A stretch of 40,159 nucleotides of DNA from Streptomyces sp. NRRL WC-3742 (GTDB taxonomy: Bacteria > Actinomycetota > Actinomycetes > Streptomycetales > Streptomycetaceae). The notes below the pieces were generated by a model, which was not told where the DNA came from, did not search any database, and worked only from the letters and a program-made list of their open reading frames with translations. The stretch is taken from positions 1-40,159 of the forward strand of contig NZ_JOCF01000085.1 in NCBI RefSeq assembly GCF_000720635.1, read 5' to 3'. How positions within the stretch are numbered: position 1 is the stretch's first letter; each line of letters begins with the position of its first letter. The translations under genes and the position numbers were made by a program. Positions 23,618-35,078 of this stretch are shown piece after piece.

Positions 23618-23646
23618 TTGACGACCCACGGGCCTCGCCGTACTTT
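23618..23646 (+). promoter_or_regulatory. gcl promoter
   Basis: TTGACG (23618-23623), a 17-bp spacer and TACTTT (23641-23646): a strong match to the housekeeping (HrdB-type) consensus. The predicted start of transcription near 23653 falls inside operator-like site 2. Confidence 0.7.
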
Positions 23647-23648
23647 CA

Positions 23649-23684
23649 TTCCACATACAGAAACCGCTCTTCCGTATGGTGGAA
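23649..23684. promoter_or_regulatory. Operator-like sites 2 and 3 over the gcl transcription start
   Basis: TTCCACATACAGAA (23649-23662) and TTCCGTATGGTGGAA (23670-23684) are related sites in opposite orientation; the second is a quasi-palindrome with TTCC/GGAA ends. Their location downstream of the -10 fits a repressor. IclR-family regulators (AllR in Streptomyces allantoin and glyoxylate metabolism) are the natural candidates, by established knowledge of the pathway. Confidence 0.55.
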
Positions 23685-23735
23685 TTCTGGAGATGAGCCC
23701 TCCGACCCACTGCGGGCCGACGCAGGAGAGATCCG

Positions 23736-25517
<1,782 letters not shown>

Positions 25518-25527
25518 CCGGCGCCGC

Positions 25528-25562
25528 CGGTCCGCACCACCGGTCCGCACCACCGGTCCGTG
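25528..25562. repeat. 13-bp tandem repeat after gcl
   Basis: CCGGTCCGCACCA occurs twice in tandem (25528-25540 and 25541-25553), followed by a partial third copy, starting 10 bp after the gcl stop. Confidence 0.75.
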
Positions 25563-25644
25563 CCGTCGATCCGCGTCGATACTCCGCGCCGGTACGGTGG
25601 GCCGTGACGGGCATCCCGCCGACCCTCCGAGAGGACCCACCACC

Positions 25645-26133
25645 GTGAGCCTGTACGACATCCCGCTTCGCACCCTCGCCGGCGAGGCCACCTCCCTGGC
25701 CGACCACAAGGGCAAGGCGCTGCTGATCGTCAACGTCGCCTCCAAGTGCGGCCTCACCCCGCAGTACGCGGGCCTGGAGCGGCTCCAGGAGCGCTACGCC
25801 TCGCGCGGCTTCACCGTGCTCGGCTTCCCCTGCAACCAGTTCGCCGGGCAGGAGCCGGGCGGCGCCGAGGAGATCCAGACCTTCTGCTCCACCACCTACG
25901 GCGTCACCTTCCCGCTGTTCGAGAAGATCGACGTCAACGGCGAGGGCCGCCACCCGCTGTACGCCCGGCTGACCGAGACGGCCGACGCCGAGGGCGAGGC
26001 CGGGGACATCACCTGGAACTTCGAGAAGTTCGTGATCTCCCCGGACGGCGCCGTGAGCGCCCGCCTGCGCCCGCGCGTCGACCCGGAGTCCGACGAGGCG
26101 ATCGCCGCCATCGAGGCCGTGCTGCCCGCCTGA
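25645..26133 (+). CDS. Glutathione peroxidase-family thiol peroxidase
   Basis: A 162-residue GPx-fold protein. The active-site tetrad is Cys35 (NVASKCGLTPQ), Gln69 (FPCNQFAGQEPG) and Trp124-Asn125 (TWNFEKFVI); Cys81 in the loop TFCSTTYG sits where the resolving Cys of thioredoxin-dependent GPx enzymes is found. Actinomycetes use mycothiol rather than glutathione, so thioredoxin is the more likely reductant. GTG 25645 is taken as start; a frame extending to 25597 lacks support. It lies 127 bp after gcl with a TACGGT -10-like element (25592-25597), so it may have its own promoter. Confidence 0.93.
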   Translation: MSLYDIPLRTLAGEATSLADHKGKALLIVNVASKCGLTPQYAGLERLQERYASRGFTVLGFPCNQFAGQEPGGAEEIQTFCSTTYGVTFPLFEKIDVNGEGRHPLYARLTETADAEGEAGDITWNFEKFVISPDGAVSARLRPRVDPESDEAIAAIEAVLPA

Positions 26134-26158
26134 CGACTGTCGCCCGAACAGGGCCTGG

Positions 26159-27070
26159 TCACAGCAACAGCCGTGTCCCGGGCGGGAGTTCACCCGCCCG
26201 GGCCGCGTCGTGCAGATGCGCCAGCAGGGTGGCGTGCAGCGCCTCCGCCGCCCGGGTCGGCGGCAGCCCCGGGCCGTGCGCGAGGGCGATCGTGCGCCCC
26301 AGGCCCGGCCCGGCGAAGGGCGTCACCGCCAGCCCCGAGCGGGCCGCCACCATCCCGGGCACCACGGCCGGCCCGAGCCCGGCCCGTACGAAGCCGAGCA
26401 CCGCGTCCATCTCCCCGCCCTCCACGGCGAACTCGGGCTCGAACCCGGCCTCCCGGCAGGCCGCCAGCGTCGCCTCCCGCAGGTCGTAGCCCTCCCGGAA
26501 CATCACCAGCGGGCGCCCCTCCAGCTCCGTCACCCGGATCCTCGCCCTTCCCGGGCGCTCCGCGGAGACCAGCACCAGTTCCTCGTGCAGCAGCCCGGTG
26601 ACGCCCGGCTGCTCCCCGCCCGGCGGGGCGATCACCAGCGCGAGGTCGAGCTCCCCCGCCTCCAGCAGCCCCACCAGGTCGCGCGAGCCGCCCTCGCGGA
26701 TCACCATCGCCACCCCCGGATGACGGTCCCGGAAGGCCCGCAGCACGTCCGGCACCAGGCTGGTGCACAGGCTCGGCGGCGCCCCCAGCCGCACCCGGCC
26801 CCGGCGCAGCTGCACCGTCTCCTGGACGGCGAGGCGGGCACTCTCGGTGTCCGCCACGATGCGCCGGGCCAGCGGCAGCAGCGCGTCCCCCGCGTCGGTC
26901 AGGGCGATGTTGCCGCGCGTACGGTGGAACAGCTCCGCGCCCAACTCCCGTTCCAGGGACCGGATCTGCTGGGAGAGCGAGGGCTGGGCCACCCGCACCG
27001 CCTCGGCGGCCCGGGTGAAATGGCAGGTATCGGCCACGGCCAGGAAGTAGCGGAGCTGCTGCAGCTGCAT
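26159..27070 (-). CDS. LysR-family transcriptional regulator
   Basis: A 303-residue LTTR. The N-terminal winged helix-turn-helix is MQLQQLRYFLAVADTCHFTRAAEAVRVAQPSLSQQIRSLERELG, followed by the linker helix and a periplasmic-binding-like effector domain (about 90-300). ATG 27070 is chosen because this is the universal LTTR start; the frame open to 27094 is disregarded. It is divergent from sdhCAB across 96 bp with a palindrome 23 bp from its own start, the classical LTTR arrangement. It probably regulates the succinate dehydrogenase operon and itself; the effector is unknown. Confidence 0.93.
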   Translation of the reverse strand: MQLQQLRYFLAVADTCHFTRAAEAVRVAQPSLSQQIRSLERELGAELFHRTRGNIALTDAGDALLPLARRIVADTESARLAVQETVQLRRGRVRLGAPPSLCTSLVPDVLRAFRDRHPGVAMVIREGGSRDLVGLLEAGELDLALVIAPPGGEQPGVTGLLHEELVLVSAERPGRARIRVTELEGRPLVMFREGYDLREATLAACREAGFEPEFAVEGGEMDAVLGFVRAGLGPAVVPGMVAARSGLAVTPFAGPGLGRTIALAHGPGLPPTRAAEALHATLLAHLHDAARAGELPPGTRLLL

Positions 27071-27092
27071 TCCCCCAGCGTACGGCGCCTCC

Positions 27093-27107
27093 ATAGGCAG
27101 GGCCTAT
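27093..27107. promoter_or_regulatory. LTTR box ATAGGC-AGG-GCCTAT
   Basis: A perfect inverted repeat with 6-bp arms and 3-bp spacer, containing the T-N11-A core of LysR-type sites. It lies between the lysR start (27070) and the sdh -35 (27129), well placed to activate sdhCAB. Confidence 0.7.
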
Positions 27108-27128
27108 CGTCACCAGCCGCATCATGTC

Positions 27129-27159
27129 TTGGACGCACCCCCGCGCATCTCCCTACCGT
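27129..27159 (+). promoter_or_regulatory. sdhCAB promoter (leaderless)
   Basis: TTGGAC (27129-27134) and TACCGT (27154-27159) are spaced by 19 bp. The -10 ends seven bases before the sdhC ATG and no ribosome binding site is present, so transcription likely begins at the start codon. Confidence 0.55.
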
Positions 27160-27166
27160 TGTCGCC

Positions 27167-27867
27167 ATGACAACCGCGACGCGGACGGGCCGCCCTCCGT
27201 CCCTCCTCTTGAACCTGTGGCGGTCGACCGTCGGCAAGAAGGCCGTCATGGCCGTCAGCGGACTCCTCATGCTGCTGTACCTGGTCGCCCACATGCTGGG
27301 CAACCTGCAGATCTTCTTCGGGCCGGCCGAGATCAACCACTACGCCCACTGGCTGCGCACCCTCGGCACGCCCTTCCTGCGCTACGAGTGGCTGCTGTGG
27401 ATCTTCCGGGCCGGCCTGCTCGCGGCCGTCGTCGCGCACGGCGTCTCCGCGTACCAGCTCAGCCGCCGCGACCTCGCCGCCCGGCCCACCAAGTACGCCC
27501 ACCGGCGCCGGCGCGCCAGCTACGCGACCCGCACGATGCGCTGGGGCGGGGTGATCCTGGGCCTGTTCGTGGTCTGGCACATCCTCGACCTCACCACCGG
27601 CACCGTGAACCCCGTCGGCGAGCACGAGCACCCGTACCAGAACATCGTGGCCTCCTTCGACCGCTGGCCCGTCAGCCTGTTCTACATCCTCGCGGTGCTC
27701 TCCCTGGGCCTCCACATCCGGCACGGCTTCTGGAGCGCCGCCCAGACCCTCGGCGCCAACAACCCCCGCCGCGACCGCACCCTCAAGATCGCCGCCAACG
27801 GCCTGGCCCTGGCGCTGACCTGCGGCTTCGTGTCCGTGCCCGTGGCCGTGATGATCGGAGTCGTCCA

Positions 27868-27871
<4 letters not shown>
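27167..27871 (+). CDS. sdhC: Succinate dehydrogenase cytochrome b subunit
   Basis: A 234-residue integral membrane subunit of the single-anchor (B-type, SdhC) class with five helices. Segments include [30 protein letters not shown] (His for haem near the end), a helix at [26 protein letters not shown], and a last helix ending the protein. The conserved His residues in helices suit two haem b groups that pass electrons to menaquinone. It starts at ATG 27167, probably leaderless. The stop overlaps the sdhA GTG (GTGA), showing translational coupling. Confidence 0.94.
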
Positions 27872-29807
<1,936 letters not shown>

Positions 29808-29811
<4 letters not shown>

Positions 29812-30548
29812 ACCTCACCCTTCGCATCTGGCGCCAGGCGGGCCCGGAGTCGGCCGGTTCGATGACCACCTACCAGGTCTCCGGGATCAGCCCCGACATG
29901 TCCTTCCTGGAGATGCTCGACACCCTCAACGAGGAGCTGATCCTGCGCGGCGACCAGCCCGTCGCCTTCGACCACGACTGCCGCGAGGGCATCTGCGGCG
30001 CCTGCGGCATGGTCATCAACGGCCAGGCGCACGGCCCCGAGCGCACCACGACCTGCCAGCTGCACATGCGCCACTTCGACGACGGCGACACCATCGACGT
30101 CGAGCCCTGGCGGGCCGCCGCCTTCCCGGTCGTCAAGGACCTGGTCGTCGACCGCTCCGCCTTCGACCGGATCATCGGCTCCGGCGGCTACATCACCGCC
30201 CCCACCGGCAGCGCCCCCGAGGCCCACGCCACGCCCGTCCCCAAGGAGGTGGCGGACCTCGCCTTCGAGCACGCCGAGTGCATCGGCTGCGGCGCCTGCG
30301 TGGCGGCCTGCCCCAACGGCTCGGCGATGCTCTTCACCTCCGCCAAGGTCGTCCACCTCAACGTCCTCCCGCAGGGCGGCCCCGAGCGCACCTCCCGGGT
30401 GCGCGAGATGGTCGGCACGATGGACGCCGAGGGCTTCGGCGGCTGCACCAACACCGGCGAGTGCGCCACGGCCTGCCCCAAGGGCATCCCCCTGACCGGC
30501 ATCGCCACCCTGAACCGCGAGTTCCTCCGCGCCTCCCTCGGCGGCTGA
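29808..30548 (+). CDS. sdhB: Succinate dehydrogenase iron-sulfur subunit
   Basis: A 246-residue electron-transfer subunit. The N-terminal plant-type ferredoxin domain binds [2Fe-2S] through [11 protein letters not shown] (Cys58, 63, 66) and Cys83. The C-terminal domain carries [14 protein letters not shown] and [15 protein letters not shown] for the [4Fe-4S] and [3Fe-4S] clusters. ATG 29808 is coupled to the sdhA stop. It completes the sdhCAB operon, which ends at a strong terminator. Confidence 0.96.
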
Positions 30549-30563
30549 CGCTCCCCCTGTACG

Positions 30564-30602
30564 GTCGGCCCCCCGCGGCGGTGCTCATCGCGGGGGGCCG
30601 AC
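30564..30602 (+). terminator. Terminator of the sdhCAB operon
   Basis: A perfect 14-bp stem (30564-30577 with 30589-30602) and 11-nt loop, 16 nt after the sdhB stop. Confidence 0.88.
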
Positions 30603-30722
30603 ATCTGTTCGGGGGCGCGTGGTCCCATCTCGCGCTCCCCGTACGGGTGGTGGATCGGCGGCACCGGTCCTCGATCCCGGGATTTCGCGCTACGGTGGTC
30701 CTCCGCTACGGAAGGACGGCAT

Positions 30723-30887
30723 ATGCCTGAGGTTCAGTCCTGTTCCGGCTGCGGCGGGTCCGGGGGGACCCAGAAGACCGAGGCGACGGTCGATCTGGAC
30801 GAGGAAGGAAGCATGGTGCCCAGGGTCCACGAGTTCTGGTCACCCTGCGGTCGGTGCCACGGATCGGGAACGGTGGTCGTCGGATGA
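30723..30887 (+). CDS. Zinc-knuckle mini-protein (54 aa)
   Basis: A 54-residue protein with two DnaJ-type CxxCxGxG knuckles: CSGCGGSG near residue 7 and CGRCHGSG near residue 42, separated by a polar, acidic strand segment. The four Cys can bind one zinc. ATG 30723 follows GGAAGGACGG at normal spacing. Its stop overlaps the ATG of the next gene (ATGA), and that neighbour also has CxxC pairs, so the two are translationally coupled. Function is unknown; such knuckles bind unfolded protein or nucleic acid in other families. Confidence 0.75.
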   Translation: MPEVQSCSGCGGSGGTQKTEATVDLDEEGSMVPRVHEFWSPCGRCHGSGTVVVG

Positions 30888-31201
30888 GGCTGGTCTTCGA
30901 GTGCGTCGAGTGCGGCGGGCACTACCTGCCGCCCGAGAACATGAGCTACCCGGACGGGCCCGCCTCGCCCGTGTGGTGCTCCGCCTGCCAGGGCGCGAAG
31001 CGGGCGGAGGGCCTCCGGGAGGACCCGCTGCTGGCCCGGGTCGCCCTGGCGGCCGCGCGCGCCGCGCTGGCACGCCGGGCGGCCGACCAGGCCGAGCCCG
31101 TCGCCGCTGCCCAGGGCCGCGGCGACGTCCGCCCGTCCCGCCCGCCGCTGTCCCGCCGGGCCCGGTCGGGGCCGGGCGGGGTGCGCGGCAAGCTCGGCTA
31201 G
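30884..31201 (+). CDS. Small zinc-ribbon protein (105 aa)
   Basis: A 105-residue protein. CVECGGHYLPPENMS and WCSACQGAKR supply two CxxC pairs about 23 residues apart, as in a treble-clef/zinc-ribbon. The second half (about 45-75) is an Ala/Arg-rich helix and the C-terminus is Arg/Pro/Gly-rich and basic, consistent with nucleic-acid binding. ATG 30884 overlaps the stop of the preceding knuckle protein. No known family recognised. The two form a dedicated operon after the sdh terminator. Confidence 0.75.
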   Translation: MRLVFECVECGGHYLPPENMSYPDGPASPVWCSACQGAKRAEGLREDPLLARVALAAARAALARRAADQAEPVAAAQGRGDVRPSRPPLSRRARSGPGGVRGKLG

Positions 31202-31301
31202 ATTCCGCCGCTGGATTCCGCCGCGAGGATCACGCCGCGGCCGGCCGCGCGCACCGCGGCTGACCCACGAGCCTTTTCAGCCGGAACCTCCTGATCGTTA
31301 G

Positions 31302-31318
31302 GATGAAACATCTTTCTC
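31302..31318. promoter_or_regulatory. Candidate RpiR operator/promoter upstream of the regulator
   Basis: An AT-rich patch, ATGAAACATCTTTCTCA, in GC-rich DNA directly before the GGAGG of the RpiR gene. Its TGAAAC-N4-TTCTCA arrangement resembles the dyad upstream of the ABC operon at 32346-32361. A -10-like TAGGAT (31299-31304) overlaps it. Confidence 0.4.
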
Positions 31319-31330
31319 AGGAGGTGGCCG

Positions 31331-32200
31331 GTGCAGCCTGCGCCCGGGGGTGTCGGTGAGGTCCTGCGGCTTCGGCTCGGGGAGCTCAGCCCGGCCGAGC
31401 GGAAGGTGGCGCGGGTGCTGCTCGCGGCCTATCCGGCGGCCGGGTTCGAGACGGTGGCCCGGCTGGCCGAGCGGGCCGGGGTGAGTGCGCCGACGGTGGT
31501 GCGGTTCGCGCAGCGGCTGGGGTTCCGGGGGTATCCGGAGTTCCAGCAGGCGCTGCGGGACGAGCTGGAGGAGCGCGACGCCTCGCCGCTGAGCATGTAC
31601 GGGTCGGCGGAGTTCGCCGAACGGGCCGAGGCCGAGGGCGGGTTGCTGGCGCGCAGTGGGCGGGTGTTCGGCGACTCGGTCGCGGCGACCTTCCGGATGC
31701 TCCCGCAGGACGAGGTCGACCGGGCGATCGCCCTGCTGGCCGATCCGGCCCGCCGGATCACGGTGGTGGGCGGGCGGTTCACCCACATGCTGGCCTCCTA
31801 CCTCTGCCTGCACCTGGTGCAGATGCGGGCGGACTGCCGCACGATCTCCGAGGCGCCGGTCCAACGGGCCGCCACGCTGGCGGAGTTGGGGCGCCGGGAC
31901 GTGGTCGTGGCCCTGGACATCCGGCGCTACGAGACCGCCACGCTGAAGCTGGCACGGGCGGCGCGCGCCCGCGGGGCCACCGTCGTCCTGGTGACCGACA
32001 CCTGGCTGTCCCCGATCGCCGAGGTGGCCCAGGTGGTACTGCCGACCGTGGTGACCTCGCCCTCGCCGTACGACACCCTGGTGCCGGCCATGGCGGTGCT
32101 GGAGACCCTGGTCGCCGGGGTTCTCGCCTCGCTCGGCGAGGCGGCGACGGCGCGGATGGCCGCCTGCGAGCAGGCGACGGGGGAGATCTCGCTGTTCTGA
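31331..32200 (+). CDS. MurR/RpiR family transcriptional regulator
   Basis: A 289-residue regulator. The N-terminal helix-turn-helix domain (about 10-80) includes LSPAERKVARVLLAAYPAAGFETVARLAERAGVSAPTVVRFAQRLGFRGYPEFQ, the RpiR signature; the C-terminal SIS domain (about 110-270) contains ITVVGGRFTHMLASYLCLHL and VVVALDIRRYETATLKLARAA. The usual sugar-phosphate-binding Ser/Thr pattern is not obvious, which fits the amino-acid context. GTG 31331 follows AGGAGGTGG. It is co-directional with, and probably controls, the ABC importer and M20 peptidase genes downstream. Confidence 0.92.
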   Translation: MQPAPGGVGEVLRLRLGELSPAERKVARVLLAAYPAAGFETVARLAERAGVSAPTVVRFAQRLGFRGYPEFQQALRDELEERDASPLSMYGSAEFAERAEAEGGLLARSGRVFGDSVAATFRMLPQDEVDRAIALLADPARRITVVGGRFTHMLASYLCLHLVQMRADCRTISEAPVQRAATLAELGRRDVVVALDIRRYETATLKLARAARARGATVVLVTDTWLSPIAEVAQVVLPTVVTSPSPYDTLVPAMAVLETLVAGVLASLGEAATARMAACEQATGEISLF

Positions 32201-32220
32201 TCCGGCCGCCGGCCGACGAC

Positions 32221-32248
32221 CGTCCGTCCGTCCGTCCGTCCGTCCGTC
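32221..32248. repeat. (CGTC)7 simple repeat
   Basis: Seven perfect tandem copies of the tetranucleotide CGTC, 20 bp after the RpiR stop and just before the terminator hairpin. Confidence 0.92.
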
Positions 32249-32270
32249 GCAGGCTCGCCGCCGCGCCTGT

Positions 32271-32312
32271 CCGAAGCCCTTCCGGTACCCGTCGGTGCCG
32301 GGAGGGCTTCGG
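32271..32312 (+). terminator. Terminator after the RpiR gene
   Basis: A 19-bp stem (32271-32289 with 32294-32312), two of whose pairs are G-U or mismatched, with a 4-nt loop. It isolates the regulator from the ABC operon. Confidence 0.8.
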
Positions 32313-32345
32313 TGCGTCCGGGGGCCGGCGCGAGAGTTATCGCAT

Positions 32346-32361
32346 TGAAACACCTGTTACA
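32346..32361. promoter_or_regulatory. Operator-like dyad before the amino-acid ABC operon
   Basis: TGAAAC-ACCT-GTTACA is an inverted repeat with one mismatch, inside a markedly AT-rich promoter region (32341-32400) about 80 bp before the lipoprotein start. It resembles the patch before the RpiR gene and is a likely site for that regulator. Confidence 0.5.
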
Positions 32362-32437
32362 TCTATCGCAGAGCGGCAGTCATATGTAATTTGTTTCTCC
32401 ATCGCCGCCTCCCCCTCGCGGCTGCAAGGAGACCCCC

Positions 32438-33382
32438 ATGCCCGTTCACCCCCTGGCCAGACGCGCCGGCGCCCTCGCGGCCGCGGTGAGCTGCACGCTG
32501 CTCGCCGCCGCCTGCGGACCGGACTCGCAGTCCGCCGACTCCGCCGCCCCGGCCGTCGCGGGTGTCGACGTCAAGGTCGACCAGTCCCTCCACGACGCGC
32601 TCCCCGGCGCGATCAAGTCCTCCGGCGTGGTGCGGGTCGCCTCCGACGTGCCGTACGCGCCGTTCGAGATGTACGCGAGTGCGGGCAGCACCCGGATCAC
32701 CGGGATCGACTACGACCTCGGCCAGGCCCTGGGCGCCAAGCTCGGGGTGAAGTTCGACTTCAAGCCGGTGAAGTTCGAGGGCATCATCGCCGCCATCGAC
32801 GCGGGCCAGTACGACCTGGCGATGTCCGACATGGGCGACCGCAAGTCCCGCGAGGAGAAGCTCGACTTCGTCGACTACACCCAGGACGGCACCGGCATCC
32901 TGGTCGCCAAGGGCAATCCGTCCCACCTCGGCGCCTTCACCGACCTGTGCGGCCGGCCGGTGTCCACGGAGGCCGGCACCAACTCCGAGAAGTTCGTCAA
33001 GGACAGCCAGCACCTGTGCACGGACGCCGGCAGGCCGCCGATCGACCTTCAGACCTACCCCAAGGACAGCGACGGCCAGCTCGCGATCAAGGCCGGCAAG
33101 GTGGTCGCGCACGTCCTGGACTTCGCCGCCGCCGGCTACGCCTCCGCCACCGCCGACCAGGGCGCCTCCTTCGAGGTGGTCAAGGACCCGGCGGCGCCCA
33201 ACGGCTACAACTCCACGCCGAACGGCATCGCGGTGGCCAGGTCCCAGCCCCAGTTGGCCGACGCCGTCCAGAAGGCGCTCCAGCAGCTCATCGACGACGG
33301 CACCTACGGCAAGATCCTCGCCAAGTACGGGGAGTCCTCGATCGCGGTCGCCCAGGCCGGGCGCAACACGGCGGTGAGCTGA
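32438..33382 (+). CDS. Amino-acid ABC transporter substrate-binding lipoprotein
   Basis: A 314-residue extracytoplasmic protein. The signal ends in the lipobox LAAAC (Cys26), followed by a Ser/Ala linker and an SBP_bac_3 fold: [40 protein letters not shown], then [24 protein letters not shown]. Family members bind polar amino acids or opines. AAGGAGAC precedes ATG 32438. It is the first gene of an operon with permease, ATPase and M20 peptidase, the latter suggesting that the ligand is hydrolysed after uptake. Confidence 0.93.
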   Translation: MPVHPLARRAGALAAAVSCTLLAAACGPDSQSADSAAPAVAGVDVKVDQSLHDALPGAIKSSGVVRVASDVPYAPFEMYASAGSTRITGIDYDLGQALGAKLGVKFDFKPVKFEGIIAAIDAGQYDLAMSDMGDRKSREEKLDFVDYTQDGTGILVAKGNPSHLGAFTDLCGRPVSTEAGTNSEKFVKDSQHLCTDAGRPPIDLQTYPKDSDGQLAIKAGKVVAHVLDFAAAGYASATADQGASFEVVKDPAAPNGYNSTPNGIAVARSQPQLADAVQKALQQLIDDGTYGKILAKYGESSIAVAQAGRNTAVS

Positions 33383-33384
33383 GC

Positions 33385-34299
33385 ATGGTCCCCTCCACCT
33401 CCACCTCCACCTCCACCTCCGCCACCTCGTCCGCCTCCGCCCTTCCGCTCAGCGGCGGCGACACCCAGGCCGGGCCGTCGCTGGAGCCCGTCGTCCCACT
33501 GCGGCACCACGGCCGCCACGCCGGCGCCGCGGTCGCCCTGGTGTGCCTGGGCGGCGTGCTCTGGTCCTTCGGCAAGAACCCCAACCTCGACTGGCCCACC
33601 ATCGGCGAGTACCTGCTCAGGGACCTCACCCTGGAGGGCCTGTGGACCACGGTGTGGCTCACCGTGGTCGCGATGGCCGTCGGGCTGGCCGGCGGCGTCC
33701 TGGTCGCGGTGATGCGGCTGTCCCACAACCCGGTGCTGCGCGGGATCTCCTCGCTCTACGTCTGGGTCTTCCGGGGCACCCCGCTGCTCGTCCAGATCAT
33801 CTTCTGGGGATTCCTCGGGGCGTTCTACAAGCACGTCATGATCGGTATCCCGTTCACCCACGTCACCTTCTTCTCCACCCCCACCAGCGCCCTGGTGGAC
33901 GCGACCACCGCGGCCCTGCTCGCGCTGGGGCTCAACGAGGTCGCGTACGCCTCGGAGATCATCCGGGCCGGCATCCAGGCCGTCGACCGGGGTCAGACCG
34001 AGGCCGCCCAGGCCCTCGGCATGACGCCTGCGCTGACCATGCGCCGGATCGTCCTGCCGCAGGCGATGCGCTCCATCATCCCGCCGCTCGGCAACGAGGT
34101 CGTCACCATGCTCAAGTCCACCGCGATGGTCTCCGTGATCGCGGGCCACGACCTGCTCTCCAACCTCCAGGACGTCTACGCCCAGAACTACAAGGTCATT
34201 CCGCTGCTCGTGGTCGCCAGCCTCTGGTACCTGGTGCTGAGCAGCTTGCTGAGCCTGCCCCAGGCATGGCTGGAGCGCCGCTTCGGAGGTGCCCGATGA
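33385..34299 (+). CDS. Amino-acid ABC transporter permease
   Basis: A 304-residue HisM/GlnP-type permease. Residues 1-45 are an unusual polar N-terminal extension that begins with a Ser-Thr repeat ([10 protein letters not shown]) encoded by a hexanucleotide repeat. The core then shows [34 protein letters not shown] and the ATPase-docking [36 protein letters not shown] 33385 is two bases after the lipoprotein stop. The stop overlaps the ATPase ATG (ATGA). Confidence 0.93.
   Translation: MVPSTSTSTSTSATSSASALPLSGGDTQAGPSLEPVVPLRHHGRHAGAAVALVCLGGVLWSFGKNPNLDWPTIGEYLLRDLTLEGLWTTVWLTVVAMAVGLAGGVLVAVMRLSHNPVLRGISSLYVWVFRGTPLLVQIIFWGFLGAFYKHVMIGIPFTHVTFFSTPTSALVDATTAALLALGLNEVAYASEIIRAGIQAVDRGQTEAAQALGMTPALTMRRIVLPQAMRSIIPPLGNEVVTMLKSTAMVSVIAGHDLLSNLQDVYAQNYKVIPLLVVASLWYLVLSSLLSLPQAWLERRFGGAR
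33394..33420. repeat. (TCCACC) hexanucleotide repeat in permease N-terminus
   Basis: Four and a half perfect tandem copies of TCCACC inside the coding region, giving alternating Ser-Thr. Copy number change would add or remove Ser-Thr pairs without a frameshift. Confidence 0.9.
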
Positions 34300-35078
34300 A
34301 CTCCGTGTCGATGAACGAGGCGCCCATGGTGGTCGCCGAGGGTGTCCGCAAGCGCTACGGGTCCGTGGACGTGCTGCGCGGCGTGGACCTGACCGTCCGG
34401 CGCGGCGAGGTCTGCTGCCTGCTCGGCCCCTCCGGCTCGGGCAAGTCCACCTTCCTGCGCTGCGTCAACCGCCTGGAGAAGGCGGACGGCGGCAGCATCA
34501 CCGTCGACGGCGAGCCGGTCGGCCACCGCCGTCACCGGGGCCGGCGCCACGAGCTGCGGGAGAAGGAGGTGGCCGCCGCCCGCCGCGAGGTCGGCATGGT
34601 CTTCCAGCGGTTCAACCTCTTCCCGCACCTCACCGCCGTCGAGAACATCATGGAGGCGCCGGTGCGCGTCAAGGGCGTCGGCAGGGAGGAGGCGCGCAGG
34701 CGGGCCTCGGTGCTGCTCGACCGGGTCGGCCTGGCCGCCAAGGCCGACAGCCGCCCCTCCCAGCTGTCCGGCGGCCAACAGCAACGCGTCGCCATCGCAC
34801 GGGCGTTGGCGATGGACCCCAAGCTGATGCTCTTCGACGAGCCGACCTCGGCGCTCGACCCCGAGCTGGTCGGCGAGGTCCTCGACGTGATGCGCGGCCT
34901 CGCCGAGGACGGCATGACGATGATCGTGGTCACCCACGAGATCGGGTTCGCCCGCGAGGTCGCGGACACCGTCGTCTTCCTGGACGGAGGCGTGATCGTC
35001 GAATCCGGTCCGCCCGCCGAGGTGCTGACCGCACCCCGGCAGGAGCGCACCCGCTCGTTCCTGGCGAAGGTCCTGTGA
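34296..35078 (+). CDS. Amino-acid ABC transporter ATP-binding protein
   Basis: A 260-residue GlnQ/HisP-type ATPase. Walker A is GPSGSGKST (44-52), the Q-loop FQRFNLFPH, the signature LSGGQQQR, Walker [14 protein letters not shown] and the switch His in [15 protein letters not shown] basic insert ([16 protein letters not shown], about 76-91) before the Q-loop occurs in some actinobacterial members. ATG 34296 overlaps the permease stop; its own stop overlaps the M20 GTG, so the operon is tightly coupled. Confidence 0.95.
   Translation: MNSVSMNEAPMVVAEGVRKRYGSVDVLRGVDLTVRRGEVCCLLGPSGSGKSTFLRCVNRLEKADGGSITVDGEPVGHRRHRGRRHELREKEVAAARREVGMVFQRFNLFPHLTAVENIMEAPVRVKGVGREEARRRASVLLDRVGLAAKADSRPSQLSGGQQQRVAIARALAMDPKLMLFDEPTSALDPELVGEVLDVMRGLAEDGMTMIVVTHEIGFAREVADTVVFLDGGVIVESGPPAEVLTAPRQERTRSFLAKVL

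Larger units (their letters stand above)
23167..23735. other. 569-bp intergenic region between sulP leader and gcl
   Basis: No gene is supported on either strand; the open frames here lack start signals and family features. It holds the divergent promoters: the minus-strand promoter for the leader/sulP unit and, at 23562-23684, a dense regulatory block for gcl. Confidence 0.7.
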
